Of a stretch of DNA of 64,000 nt, positions 41,904-53,322 are shown in pieces. The first letter of the stretch is position 1; the number at the start of each line of letters is the position of its first letter. Location: the NCBI RefSeq assembly GCF_000142905.1, contig NW_013657660.1:270881-334880 (forward strand). Direction: 5' to 3'. Below the pieces are notes generated by a model that was not told the DNA's origin, made no database searches, and saw only the letters and a program-made list of their open reading frames with translations. This stretch comes from Thecamonas trahens ATCC 50062. Lineage: Eukaryota; Apusozoa; Apusomonadida; Apusomonadidae. The translations under genes and the position numbers were made by a program.

Positions 41904-43034
41904 TCACGTCTCGACCGAGACAGCAAAGAAGCCTGCAACAACAAGGCACGCTCCGAGGATGTAGACAAAGGTAAAGTGCGCGTCAGAGGTGAACAGCGCC
42001 TGGGTCACCATCGCCAACGGAATGGTAAGCGAGAGCCCGATAGTGGCCACCAGCGGCGTCGTGAGCATGACCGCGTACAGCCAGAGCAGGTCGGAGAGCA
42101 CCGTGCCGAGCAGGCCGTTGAGGAGAAGAAAGCCCCAAACCGGCGGGCTCGGCCATGCAAACATCTCCAGCCCCGTCACCGAGAGCAATACGCCCAGCGG
42201 CCAGGCGAGGAGAAGGACAAAGACGCCGACGAGGCCAAAGAGCATCGGCATCGACACGCGCGACTCATGCCGCACCGCCCGCTTGAGGTAAACCACATAC
42301 GCGCCGTAGCCGGCGGCCGAGCCCAGCGAGAGCGCATCGCCCCACAGTGAGTCGCGCTGCCCGCTGTCGCTCTCGCCCGAGTCCGCCAGCGCCACGCAGG
42401 TCACGCCGCCGACCACAAGCACCACCGCCACGCCCTTGGCCACCGTCGGCCGCTCCACACCCGCCAGCCAGCCGAGGCCAAAGGTAAAAAGCCCGCTCGT
42501 CGATGAGATGATTGTGTTTGACGAGACAGTCGTCAGCGTCAGCGCCGCGTTGAACGCGTAGTTGGCCGCAAACCAGAGGGCCGCCACCACGCCGGCAATC
42601 TGGACCAGCTCGCGCATCGTGAGCGGAGGCAGCTCAGCGCCGTCTCCCATCGCTCGCGAAACAGTAACCTCTTCCACCACTGCTGCACTGCCGCCGGATC
42701 GCCTGGCCTCCGCTCGCCTGCGATCGCGCTGGACAAGCAGCGCGACGGCGTCGGTGTTGGCGTCGGCGCCCGGCGCCCGGCGCTCGCGCCACCCGCTGCG
42801 CGCCATCGCCCTCCATGACGGCCGAACAAAGCCAACCATATATACCGAAAACAGCGACGAGGCCAGATACGTGACAAAGAATGGCTTGGAGAACCCGCCA
42901 CCATCGTAAATGTGCTGCATCAGGTACGACGAGCCGACCCAGAGCGAGACGACCACTCCCAGCAAGAGGCACCCGAGCCCGCGCCGGAGCCACGGCACGC
43001 CGCTCACCTCGACCTCCTCGCCAGCCTCCTCCAT
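41904..43034 (-). CDS. SLC35F5-like DMT transporter
   Basis: 376 residues, about ten membrane segments in the SLC35F plan: PFFVTYLASSLFSVYMVGF, then a 70-residue loop, then ALWFAANYAFNAALTLTTVSSNTIISSTSGLFTF, a block typical of SLC35F3/F4/F5, and AAGYGAYVVYLKR. SLC35F members are poorly characterised; thiamine transport has been suggested for F3. No signal peptide. It is distinct in sequence from the EamA-type gene at 2213. Confidence 0.85.
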   Translation of the reverse strand: MEEAGEEVEVSGVPWLRRGLGCLLLGVVVSLWVGSSYLMQHIYDGGGFSKPFFVTYLASSLFSVYMVGFVRPSWRAMARSGWRERRAPGADANTDAVALLVQRDRRRAEARRSGGSAAVVEEVTVSRAMGDGAELPPLTMRELVQIAGVVAALWFAANYAFNAALTLTTVSSNTIISSTSGLFTFGLGWLAGVERPTVAKGVAVVLVVGGVTCVALADSGESDSGQRDSLWGDALSLGSAAGYGAYVVYLKRAVRHESRVSMPMLFGLVGVFVLLLAWPLGVLLSVTGLEMFAWPSPPVWGFLLLNGLLGTVLSDLLWLYAVMLTTPLVATIGLSLTIPLAMVTQALFTSDAHFTFVYILGACLVVAGFFAVSVET

Positions 43035-43440
43035 CTCGTTGTGCTACGCAGGGGGAGAGAGCCACGAGAGGTGATGGTGGTTTGTTGTTGTTTCTGCCTC
43101 GAAAGGCGGTCCCTGCCCACCTTCGGATCGGCTCGTGCCAGAGGCCAAGGCCAGCAGCCATGTCCACCAGCCGATTATGGAAGTATGATGGGCAGGCGAT
43201 GGGGGGTTGGGTTGTCGTAGGGGTTGGAAGTATGTGCTACTGTCAATACTCTGCTACACCCTGATAGCCATGCCATTATCCGTGGCTTTCGTTTTACCCA
43301 GCGTGGCTTCCCTCTCCTCTGGGTGCGCCTGTGGTTTGGCTCCGGAATCAGAGTTACCATGGAGGAAGTAGCACCAGCAACCACAAAACGGCCGGAAGTA
43401 TATGGTCCGAGTTATAGACACTCCTCCTCCGAGCTGCGAC
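43035..43440. promoter_or_regulatory. Divergent spacer SLC35F-like / UBE2E
   Basis: 406 bases, less C-rich than others, with no protein-like frame. Expected to contain both promoters. Confidence 0.4.
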
Positions 43441-44362
<922 letters not shown>

Positions 44363-44603
44363 TTGCCTCGTCGCCCGCTCGCGTCGTCGCCTGGGCCGGA
44401 AGAAGTAGCGAAGAGGGCAAGGGAAACGGTGGCGATGCCCCCCCCCCCCCCCCTCTCCAACATGAACTGACACATGTTGTAGCCCGAGCCCTGCCAGCGA
44501 CCTATGAACGAGTCGTCGCCGCCGAGTCGTCGCGTAGTCGCCTTCCTCACACTCCACTCAACCACCCCCACGGCCACCCCCACGGCCACCCCATCTCACG
44601 ACC
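44363..44603. other. UBE2E to BSDC1 spacer
   Basis: 241 bases between tandem genes, with a C17-like run near 44439-44453 and a CCACGGC repeat before the BSDC1 start. No coding support. Confidence 0.4.
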
Positions 44604-45901
44604 ATGGACCTGTTCTGGGGCAACCCCCTGAGCGAGCCTCCGTCTTCGTCCGAGGCGCCTGCAAGCTCTGCGCCTGCAAGCTCCGCGCCTCCACCCGCCA
44701 CGTCGTCGGCAGACGCCACACCACGCCCGACTACCGAAGCCGAGGCCCGAGCCGAGCCTGGTGGCGGCTCGTCGTGGTGGGGCCTCATCGATACGATCAA
44801 GGGCAAAGTAAGGACCGCACCTCCTGCCCCCCTGCCTTTCTCCCTCTCTCTGCCGCACACGGCACTCACACCCCGCTCGCGCCCGCCTCGTCGTAGTCGA
44901 CCGAGATCCTCGAGGTCTACAAGCGCGACCTTGGCGAGTTTGTCTCGACCATATCTGAAGATACTCGCGAGTCGCTACATGCAGCGGCGTCTGCTGTCCG
45001 CGGCGAGCGCGGTGAGCACGGTGACGCCGATGGCTCGTTGCCGGGCTCACGGCCAGGCTCGGCATCCGGTGACTCGTCTGCCCGCCGCCAAGCTGGTGAC
45101 GACGTCGGCCTTGCTGCGCTCTCACGCTTTGACGCCGCCCTGCACAAGCTTCAGTGCGATCCGGCGACGTTCTGCCATGATCCGGAGCCCGAAGCAGAGT
45201 ATCAGGCCTGGCTTGCAGACTTTGACGTCGACAGCAAGACCGCAGACATTGCCGAGCTGCTCAAGGTCTCCGAATCGGTCCGCACCCTCCACACCCGCCT
45301 GGTCCCGAGCTCGCTGCCCTACGCCGACTTTTGGGCTCACTACTACTTCAACGTCCACCGTCTTGAGCAGGAACAAGCGCGGCGCGCTAAGCTTGTCGAG
45401 CGAGCCCAGGCTTCCGACGACGACGAGCTTGGCGGGTGGGGCACCGACGACGATGACGACGACGACGAGCCTGGCGAGCTGAATGATGGCGAGCTCGGGG
45501 CTGCCACCGATCGCGATGGAAGCAGCACTGAGCTGGTTTCTGCCGATGTCACTCCTGTGCCTCAGCCTGCCCCTGTGGCCGAGCCCGTGTCCAAGGCCGA
45601 GGCCGAGGCCGAGCCTGCATCCGCGGCCGAGGCCGAGGTCGAGGCTGCATCCGTGGCCGAGGCCAAGCCCGTGGCCGAGGCCGAACCCGTGGCCGAGCCT
45701 GTGGCCGAGGCCGAACCCATGGCCGAGCCCGTGGCCGAGGCCGAACCCATGGCCGAGCCCGTGGCCGAGGCCGAACCCATGGCCGAGCCCGTGGCCGAGC
45801 CTGCACCTGTTACTGCTACGACTCGTCTGGCGCTCGCCGATGAGACTGGTGACATCGACGACGGCGACGATGATGACGATGGCTGGCTCGACTGGGAGTA
45901 G
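44604..45901 (+). CDS. BSDC1: BSDC1 (BSD domain-containing protein 1)
   Basis: Exons 44604-44807 and 44897-45901 give 402 residues. N-terminus has WWGLIDTIKGK then STEILEVYKRDLGEFV, the BSDC1 amphipathic region; the BSD domain (about 175-245) ends FWAHYYFNVHRL with the paired aromatic residues that name the domain. A Glu/Ala/Pro repeat follows, and the end is acidic with WLDWE. The intron (GTAAGG donor, ACTCAC, GTAG) is 89 bases. Function in animals is little known. The C-terminal repeat is built of 30-base DNA units. Confidence 0.88.
45680..45800. repeat. 30-base tandem repeat inside BSDC1
   Basis: Units of the form CCATGGCCGAGCCCGTGGCC plus GAGGCCGAAC, about four copies, encode repeated PMAEPVAEAE. 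Nearly identical copies suggest recent expansion. Confidence 0.9.
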
Positions 45902-45959
45902 ATGGTGACCGGAAGCATGATATGCATCGAACAAACGTGTTATTGAGCCAAGATCGTCA

Positions 45960-48658
45960 TCAGGTCGACGGAGACGGCGAGCGTGAGGTGTGGCCAGAGT
46001 CAAACGAGTTGCCGGTGGCAAGCACCAACTCTCCGCCGGTCACACCGAGAGCCACGCCGCTGCCTTGCGAGTCGAGCGACGAGTTGAGCGACGCGTACGC
46101 CATGGGCGTCACCGTTTGGGACGCGCGGAGCGACATGACGATCCGAACGGCGGCGGCGGCTACAAGCGCAATAACGGTGAGCGCAACAAGGGCAAGGAAG
46201 GCCGGGCCGGCCCCCTCCTTGCTCAGCATGTCGTGGTCAACAGCAGCAGCGAGAGCGGCAAAGAGGAGCGGGATGACAACCGACGCCAGCGCCTCGGCCA
46301 GGCTGATGAGCGAGGTGTGCGGTCGAAAGGCAACAAGGAGGCCGCCGTGGACGGCAAGCACCGTGATGGCGACCGCATACCGCAGACTGACGTGGGCGTC
46401 GACGACCAGCGCGGCCGCCGCAAGCAAGAACTGCTGGAGGTAGAAGCCGAGGTGGAACCAGCGGAGCCGTGGGGAGCGGTACGCGTTGAACACAAGCGCA
46501 AAGCGAGCCGCAAAGTCAGGCGGCGAGTACAACTGCGGCCACCAGGCGTTGAGGACCGAGAGCGTGACAAAGGTGACGACCGGAAGACCGATGCCAAAGT
46601 GAACGAGGAGCGCCCAGCCGGTGTAGGCCGCCATGGTGTGGGTTGACTGGTAGCAAAAAACCCGCGGGTCGGCAACAAGCAGGAGCGCATCACCCGACTC
46701 GGTCCGCATGCAGTTGAGCGCCTCAAAGCCGAGCCGGACGGCGGGCGTGTAGGCAAGTCGCAGCGCTAGCGCGATGGCCAACACCCGGCGTGCCTTCAGC
46801 GCAGACGCACGCTCGCTCCCACACGCCTTGCTAGCAATGAGAGCAACGATGAGCGGCGCGGCAAGCCACACAAAGACAACCACGACGTTGACGCCAAAGA
46901 TGGTGGCAAAGGTGGCATGGACCGAGAGGCAGAGCGGGCGGATGCCGGCGAGATCGAGGCCGAACAGCGAGACCGCACCGTAGAACTCGAGCGCAGCATT
47001 GGGAAGCGCAATCGTATCGCCCAGGCCGACCGCGTACACGCCCTGCAGTGTGGCGAGAGCAAACGAGAGCGAGTGGAGAATGAAGCGCGGGGCCAAGATC
47101 ATGACAGCGGCGGCGCTAAAGACAAATGCAGCCAGGACGGTGACCAGGAGCGGCGCCAGAGCGCTCGAGCCACATGGCACACACTCGGTCGCTCCGCGCT
47201 TAAAGTGATTGTCGGCGCAGGCAAGGCAGAGCTGGCCGGTGTAGCCGGGCGCGCACGCCGAGTTCTCCCGCCAAGACACAGTTCTCGGATAGGGCAGCGG
47301 TCGACGTAGTCGGCACCCTCGCCTGAGTTCCAGTACCCAGGCAGTGGCCAGACCCGGTCGCCACCCGGGCACGTCGCCCCTGGAGGGCAAGACGAGCACT
47401 CAAGCCGATTGCGGTATGTGCCTGGCGCGACACACGCCCCGCCGACAAATGCCAGCAGCGCTCCGCTGGCATCGCTCGCCACGTCGTCCCACGGTCCGAC
47501 CACGGCCTCGAGCGCCGCCGGCCCGGGCGCGGTCATAGACGGTAGTGTCACGTTGAACTCGACGACGTTGCCGACTACGGCCACGTCAGAGATGATGCCA
47601 GTGACGCCGTTGATGCGGAACGAGGTGACCGGCGTTGGCCAGTTGGCAAGAACGGCGACGCGGAGGGAGATGGGGGTGAAGACCGGGTACGTCGACGGCG
47701 TGACCGAGACAATAGCATTCGTCACGCAATCTTCACCGGCACTTCGCCCCGACGACCCACCAGCGCAGCGGTGGCAGACGTCGAGTTGGCCGCCATCGGC
47801 ACAGCACGTTTCCTTGGTGCAGCACGCCGACGAGACGCAGAGCCCCGACGTGCACTGAGCCGCCCGGGTGCAGAACGTGCCAGCCGCGCGCGGTGCTGCG
47901 CACACTGTGGGGTCGGGGCAGACAAAGCCGGTAGGCACTGCAGTTGCTAGGTTCGGGTCGCAGGTCGACTTGACAAACGGCGCCGAGCCTGGCAGCACAG
48001 CCGTGGCCGCCAGCGGGCCGGCGCACTCGGTGATGCATGCCGCCGGCCCACAGGTGACCGAGCTCCCGCGGCAGGCTGCCACACCTGAGCACTGCATCGC
48101 GCACCCGCCTTCGGTGGTTGGGCAGGTGACTTGCAGATCAGAGCAGGCGTACGGCGCCGAGCACGCGATCGAGCACGCGCCTGAATCTGGGCAGACAACC
48201 GTCGCGTTGGAGCATGCGCCGTCCATACCCGAGCACACCACCCGGCAGTCGCGGCCGTCTGGACACGTGATCGTCGAGTTGGCACATGCGCCCAGGCTTG
48301 TGCACGAGATGACGCACACCCCATCGGGGCAGCCAGAGCAATGCGGGGGGCAGCTTCCGGTGCCGCACACGGCCGAGTCGCAGGTCGGTTCGAGGACAGC
48401 AGGCACACACGCTGTGGCAAACGGCGTCGAGCCTGTCGGGCAGCCAGTGCACTTGGCCAGATGATCCGGCGCGTCGCTATCGGTGGCACACGTGCCCAGA
48501 CCATCGCCACACACCACCCCGCGGCACACGTCTGCCGCCGCCGCCAATGTGGGCGTGGAAGGCGCCGGGAAGGTTCCACTTGCCACGACGACGGCGACGA
48601 GTGCAATGGCGACAGCCTTCCACCACCGCACCAAACCTCGTCTTCGAACCCTTTGCAT
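45960..48658 (-). CDS. Large Cys-rich ectodomain protein with C-terminal polytopic membrane region
   Basis: Start at 48658 gives a signal peptide (MQRVRRRGLVRWWKAVAIAL...). About 430 residues of Cys-rich repeats follow, including four units of CPDGxxCxxxCxxxxxC about 25 residues apart (for example ACSNATVVCPDSGACSIAC), then a GYWNSGEG...CLGG...CAPGYTGQLCLACADNH module found before the membrane part of many protist receptors. The last 450 residues have about eight membrane segments and an acidic Ser tail. The frame breaks inside that module at CCC 47267-47269; one missing base restores it. Likely a surface receptor or channel; family unnamed. Confidence 0.8.
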
Positions 48659-48951
48659 CACCTCCAGGAAGGTGCTCTGGTGGAGGACGAGTGTGGCGTT
48701 GAAGATGGTGAGGAAGCGGCTGCCGCGCAACGGTGGTGGGCCTTTGGTCCTGCTGCCTCGGCAGTGCGCACTGTGACTGATGCGCGCACGAGCAAATTGC
48801 AACGAATGATGATGGTACGGGACGAATGGCGGTGGCAACGAACAAATGGCTGCCATTCCAAAAATTGTAATCGGATTCGAGTCGGCGAGCAAGCAACTGG
48901 TGGCCTGTTCCCCTTGCTCGGTTGAACGACCAACCAACTCCAATATTCACA
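48659..48951. promoter_or_regulatory. Divergent spacer Cys-rich protein / coactosin
   Basis: 293 bases, relatively AT-richer near the coactosin start (CCAATATTCACAATGG). No coding support. Confidence 0.4.
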
Positions 48952-49964
48952 ATGGCTGTCGACGCTGCTACCGCTTGGTACGTTGGAAGTTTGCCTTGCG
49001 CTGCTGCGGGCGCTGCGGGGTTGTGTGTTTTGGGCGGGAGTAGAAGGGGTAGAGAGTTTCAGTAGAGGTTGTAGAGCAGGGGCATGCTACCGGCACTAGT
49101 GGTGGGGTGCTAAAGGAGGATGAGATGGCGGAGCAGGCGCTGTAGTAGGGGTGCGTGCGTTGCCGCGAGCCTGTGGCTATGAAAAAAAGGTGGTTTATTC
49201 GAAGAGCGACCAGCGGGAGAGGCACTCACAGAATGCGGGCGTGGTTCTGTTGGGGGACAGGGATGAGGTCTGTGACCAGGCCAACGACCGCAACTGGTAA
49301 GTATTATGTGTGAGGAAAGAAAGAGCATGTGGGCGTGAGAGCGTGCGTCGTTGCCGGAGCCGACTCGCTCCCTCCTCCCCCCCCCCCCCTCCTGTGGTTG
49401 CGGGGATGTCTCGCCTGCTCGGTTTCTTGAGAAACGGCGGTGACACGCCGACAGGCTCGCGGCCTGGCGGCGGCGGGACGAGCGGCGAGGCATGGTGGCG
49501 AATTTTTCCTGCACGACGACGGCATGCGCAGCGGGAGGCCGAGGTGGCGGGCGACTCACAAGAATGTTTGCGGGTACAGGGTCATCGTTAACACCGACCT
49601 GGAGGTTGTCAGCACTGGCAACGGTGGCCTCGAGGAGATGAAGGCTGCCTTTGACGACTCGGAGGTCCAGTTTGCCGGCTTTGTGGTCTACGGCATCGAC
49701 GACCGCGGCTCGACCGTGTCGAAGCGCACCAAGACGGTGTTCTGCGTGTGGATCGGTTCGGGCGTCGGCGCGCTTGCCCGCGGCCGCGCTCTCCGCTGCA
49801 AGGACGAGGCTGCCAACCTGTTCAACGGCCACAACCTCTCGATCGACGTTGACGACACCGACGACCTGACCCAGAAGGCCATCGCCGACCGCCTCCTCAA
49901 GGCCGGTGGCGCCCACAAGCCGACCGCCTACGACTTTGGCCCCGAGCAGGTTATGGAGCTCTAG
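48952..49964 (+). CDS. COTL1: Coactosin-like actin-binding protein (ADF-H domain)
   Basis: Three exons (48952-48977, 49261-49296, 49580-49964) encode 148 residues starting MAVDAATAWDEVCDQANDRNWVIVNTDLE. The third exon must begin at 49580, after GGGTACAG, because only that acceptor keeps phase; the earlier CACAAG would create a stop. ADF-H core: FVVYGIDDRGSTVSKRTKTVFCVWIG, and the coactosin Lys-rich helix RGRALRCKDEAANLF, then LLKAGGAHK. It binds F-actin and counters capping in other organisms; it fits with Rac, RhoGAP and the PH-SH3 gene in the same window. Confidence 0.9.
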
Positions 49965-50113
49965 GCATTGTGTAGCCCCATCCTTCCGCAGTGAATCATG
50001 TCCTGCCATTGTTGTGCTGTGCTGCCAGCAGCCCCCCCCCCCTGTGGCCTTCCTCGGCCTTTAAGCCAGCTACGCCAATGAGTCGCTTTACCTCCGTCAC
50101 ACAGCTACAGATG

Positions 50114-50449
50114 CTACGACACCATGTTTGACGGCTCCTTGAGGCAGTACAGCGGGATCTCATACTTGTAACCGAGGCGGTCGTACGACTCGGTGAGAAC
50201 GCCCGACGGGACGGTGATGGCGGCGGCGAGGAGGATGTCGTTGGCCGCGGATCGCGATGGCGCCTCCACTGCCGACTTGAGTGCTGCCCAGCACTCCTCA
50301 TTGCCACCATAGTACGGCGCCGTGTCCCAAAACTCCTCGCGCTTACGTGCCAGATCGTCCTTGGTCATAGGCTCGTCCGACTTCCATTTGGGGACGACAC
50401 CTGTGAGCGGGCCCGACGAGCCAGCCGCCGACGATTGTGAGCAGCCCAT
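50114..50449 (-). CDS. UBTD1/2-like N-terminal domain protein lacking the ubiquitin-like domain
   Basis: 111 residues. Start MGCSQSS offers Gly2 and Cys3 for myristoyl/palmitoyl membrane anchoring. The body matches the UBTD/DC-UbP N-domain: PKWKSDEPMTKDDLARKREEFWDTAP, WAALKSA, ILLAAAITVPSGVLTESYDRLGYKYEIPLYCLKEP. Animal UBTDs continue into a ubiquitin-like fold after this point, but here a stop follows EPSNMVS. The upstream frame (to 50674) is repeat-derived. An exon off the frame is possible, but no donor fits well. It converges with coactosin across 149 bases. Confidence 0.82.
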   Translation of the reverse strand: MGCSQSSAAGSSGPLTGVVPKWKSDEPMTKDDLARKREEFWDTAPYYGGNEECWAALKSAVEAPSRSAANDILLAAAITVPSGVLTESYDRLGYKYEIPLYCLKEPSNMVS

Positions 50450-50498
50450 AGTCCAGACAAGGTCTTGCTCTTTTGACTTTCCTGGTTCTTTGCGACTT

Positions 50499-50538
50499 TG
50501 CCTTGCCCTGCCTTGCCCTGCCTTGCCTTGCCTTGCCT
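50499..50538. repeat. CCTTGCCCTG-type short tandem repeat
   Basis: Pentamer/decamer units upstream of the UBTD-like start. Confidence 0.85.
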
Positions 50539-50812
50539 CACCAGCAAACGTTACGCTTCTTCCTGGTCCTATCGCTCGTCGTATGGTGCAGAACACAGAC
50601 GCGGCGACCTGTTGTCCAGCACGCCTACTACCAATCCACCGGCACCTACCAACACCAAAGAGTGTCGTCCACAAGTACCCACTCGTCTAACGTCCACCGT
50701 CAGAGAGATGTACGACCTGTGTCTTTCCTCCCCCCTCCCCCCTCGCCGCTAGCCTTCCCCCCCCCCCCCGTTCGGACTCGGCTGATTTGACGAACGCAGC
50801 GCGTGTCGCCAC

Positions 50813-50868
50813 CCGACTCGCCGACTCGCCGACTCGCCGACTCGCCGACTCACCGACTTGCCGACTTG
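50813..50868. repeat. Octamer tandem repeat CGACTCGC
   Basis: About seven units, the last degenerating to CGACTTGC, in the promoter region of the DUF4211 gene. Confidence 0.9.
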
Positions 50869-50982
50869 CTCGCTCGGACTAGTCGCGAAAAACACGACCT
50901 TTTTTAGGGCGAGAGCTGAGGCAGAGGCCACCGTCACCGCCACTCTCTCCACTTGTCGCTGCACTCCCTTGCGACAACCGCC

Positions 50983-53322
50983 ATGATGGCTGTCACAAGC
51001 AGCGTTGCCATGGCTGTCACCACTGTCACCTCTGTTCCGCAGTCTCCATCGCCGTCACCGACGTCGTCGTCGTCGTTCTCGCCGTCTCTCTCGCCTCTCC
51101 GTAGAGCCGAGGGCGAGGGCGAGGACGAGGGCGAGGGCGAGGGCGAAGCTGAGCTCTCGAGCTCGCTCCCGACCCTGCCGTCGCTCTCGCCACCATCGCT
51201 CTCGCACCCGTCACCGACCTCGCCTCCGTCAACCTCAAAGCTTGTGGCCAAATCGTACCTGTCGGCGGGGACCTCGCCGCGTCGCGCGTCACGAAGGGAG
51301 GCTCTGCTCAACTTTGTCCCGTCGTCGCCGTCGCGCGAGACTGTCATCTCTTCGCCGCACAAGCTGTCTGCTGCTGCAGCCGCGGCTGCACACTCACAGG
51401 CGAGGGCACGGCCACGGCAGAAAAGATCGGGGCCGAACTCTCCGCAGCGAATCCGCGTCGCACCGGACGACATGGTGTGCGCGGCGCTCGGCGCGAGGTC
51501 ACAGGTGTGCTCGGTCGGCGACGTGCCCGTGTGGATGCATCTTGCGCCGCGGATCCACGGGCGAGTGCTCGCGGTGTTTGACGGCTCGGCCGAGGTTCAG
51601 CTCTTTGCCACGCCTCAGCAGACGCACTGGGGCGCGGCGCTGCCGTGCCACGGCAAGGGCGAGCTGCTGCGGACCCGGCTGGTGCTCGTTGTCCCGCTCG
51701 CGTCACTCGAGGCCCACATCTCGATTGAGCCGCTGCGGGCGTTCCAGACGCGGTTTGCCCATGGTGCGTACAGCTACGACCCGGATCGCAACTTTTACTT
51801 TACATCCGACTACGATGCGCACGGCCGCGCGCTGGTCCCGCTCGGGCCGAGCGAGCTGGAGCACACGCTCACCACTCCGCGTCGCATCGCGGCCGCCTCG
51901 ACCGCCAGCCGGGCGGCGGCCGTTCCGGGCGTCTCGCCAGGCAAGCGTCGTCGCATCGTCGACTCGGATTCGGAGTCCGAGTCTGGCGGCGACGACGACG
52001 ACGACTTTGAGGCGGCGCCGATGAACATCCCGGTGCCGCCGGCGCGAAGCCGGCCACGGGTCCGAGCCGAGCGGCGGGCCGAGCCGGTTGGGGGGCGGAG
52101 TCGCGGCGGCGGGCCCATTCGCAAACGGGCGCGGCGGTCGCTGGTCTCGACCTGGCGCGAGTCAGCCAACAAAATCCAGACCGAGGCGCGCAAGTCCGGC
52201 CGGCGGCACGGCGGGCCGCGGTCGAGCGCCTCGCTCCGTCAGCGGCCGACTGCCGAGTGGCTCGAGGGCATGGCCGCGTACCTCGCGGCGTCGTCGATGA
52301 AGCACGAGCAGCAGGTGCGGAGCGGGGCAAGTCTGCGGGTGCGCCCCACCGGCGGTGCCAGGGCATCCGAGGTGCTGGCTTCCGACGACTCGCTGCACGA
52401 CTTTGTGGTCGACGACCTGGGGTCCGGCACGGACGAGGTGGCCGGCGGGCGGGTGCATGGGGCGGGCGGGGCGGTCAAGTTCCCGCCGATGGCGCCGGGC
52501 CGCAGGCTGACCAACGCGTGCCCGCTCCTCCGCGAGTTTGGCGACTTTGTCCACTTTGTGGCGGCGTGTTTTGTCGACGCGTCGTTCTGTGAGTCGGTCG
52601 CCGCCGAGGACGCTGCCGCCGGCGCACCGTCGTTCCTCCTTGCCGCTGCGCGCAAGCTCCGCAACGCGCTCGACGTTCGCAAAGACTCGCTCGTCCGGTC
52701 CAACTCATGGCGGATCCGGTTTTCAGACGCGCTCGAGGCGCACCCGCAGCTCGAGGGCATCGACCTGTCGACGCCGCTGACCCATCCGCACAATGCAGTC
52801 CCGCCATCCTCGTCCGAGTCGGACGACGAGGCGGCTGCACTCGAGTCTGGGTGCGAGGCGTGCGGCGTGTCGACCCATACTGCACGGCACGCGGTCCTCC
52901 TCGGCTCCACCCACGCTCGCTACGACGCCAGCGAGTGGTGGATCCGGCCGTGGTCGCACCCCAATGCCCGCGGCATCGCCGTTGCACTCGCGGGCAACAG
53001 CACGTGGATAGGAAGCATGTCCAGCAGCGAGGCTCGGCCCGGCACCCGCTTCGAGCTTGGCTCACTCTGCTTCCGCCGCGCGCTCCTCTTTCACAGGCTG
53101 CACCACTTTGCCTTCAAGCTTGCGCTCCGCGTCCGCCGCAAGATCCTCACCCTCGCCGACGAGCTCAGCGTCGTCCTCGACTCGACGTCCGAGACACAAG
53201 AGACCATCCAGACTCGGGCACTCCTAGTCAAGTCGCTCCTGCACTCGTCCGAGTGGTTTGCCGCCGAGCACCAGGAGCTCACCACCACCATCGACGCTGC
53301 CGACGCACTCCGCACCCGTTAG
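50983..53322 (+). CDS. DUF4211-domain nuclear protein (QSER1/PRR12-like C-terminus)
   Basis: 779 residues. The start ATG ATG at 50983 follows a purine-poor leader. A long Ser/Pro/Glu-rich N-terminus precedes a compact beta-rich stretch at about 160-250 (VGDVPVWMHLAPRIHGRVLAVFDGSAEVQLF), which could be a chromatin-reader barrel. Then come basic, nuclear-localisation-like and acidic blocks. The C-terminal 270 residues contain CEACGVSTHTARHAVLLGS and LCFRRALLFHRLHHFAFKL, the zinc-ligand-like and aromatic pattern of DUF4211. Role in animals is chromatin-linked. Its stop codon overlaps that of the FAM72-RING gene. Confidence 0.7.
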   Translation: MMAVTSSVAMAVTTVTSVPQSPSPSPTSSSSFSPSLSPLRRAEGEGEDEGEGEGEAELSSSLPTLPSLSPPSLSHPSPTSPPSTSKLVAKSYLSAGTSPRRASRREALLNFVPSSPSRETVISSPHKLSAAAAAAAHSQARARPRQKRSGPNSPQRIRVAPDDMVCAALGARSQVCSVGDVPVWMHLAPRIHGRVLAVFDGSAEVQLFATPQQTHWGAALPCHGKGELLRTRLVLVVPLASLEAHISIEPLRAFQTRFAHGAYSYDPDRNFYFTSDYDAHGRALVPLGPSELEHTLTTPRRIAAASTASRAAAVPGVSPGKRRRIVDSDSESESGGDDDDDFEAAPMNIPVPPARSRPRVRAERRAEPVGGRSRGGGPIRKRARRSLVSTWRESANKIQTEARKSGRRHGGPRSSASLRQRPTAEWLEGMAAYLAASSMKHEQQVRSGASLRVRPTGGARASEVLASDDSLHDFVVDDLGSGTDEVAGGRVHGAGGAVKFPPMAPGRRLTNACPLLREFGDFVHFVAACFVDASFCESVAAEDAAAGAPSFLLAAARKLRNALDVRKDSLVRSNSWRIRFSDALEAHPQLEGIDLSTPLTHPHNAVPPSSSESDDEAAALESGCEACGVSTHTARHAVLLGSTHARYDASEWWIRPWSHPNARGIAVALAGNSTWIGSMSSSEARPGTRFELGSLCFRRALLFHRLHHFAFKLALRVRRKILTLADELSVVLDSTSETQETIQTRALLVKSLLHSSEWFAAEHQELTTTIDAADALRTR

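Larger units (their letters stand above)
50450..50982. promoter_or_regulatory. Divergent spacer with two tandem repeats
   Basis: 533 bases between UBTD-like and DUF4211 starts: a CCTTG/CCCTG repeat (50499-50538), a CGACTCGC octamer repeat (50813-50868) and a C-run (50757-50769). No coding region is supported. Confidence 0.5.

Noticed and set aside
45680-45800. Regular 30-base repeat as a CRISPR-like array
   Set aside because: No spacers; units are contiguous and in frame in BSDC1.
49100-49260. Second-exon coding from AATGCGGGC at 49231 in coactosin
   Set aside because: The nearer AG after ACTCAC gives the wrong phase; only the acceptor at 49260 restores the ADF-H sequence.
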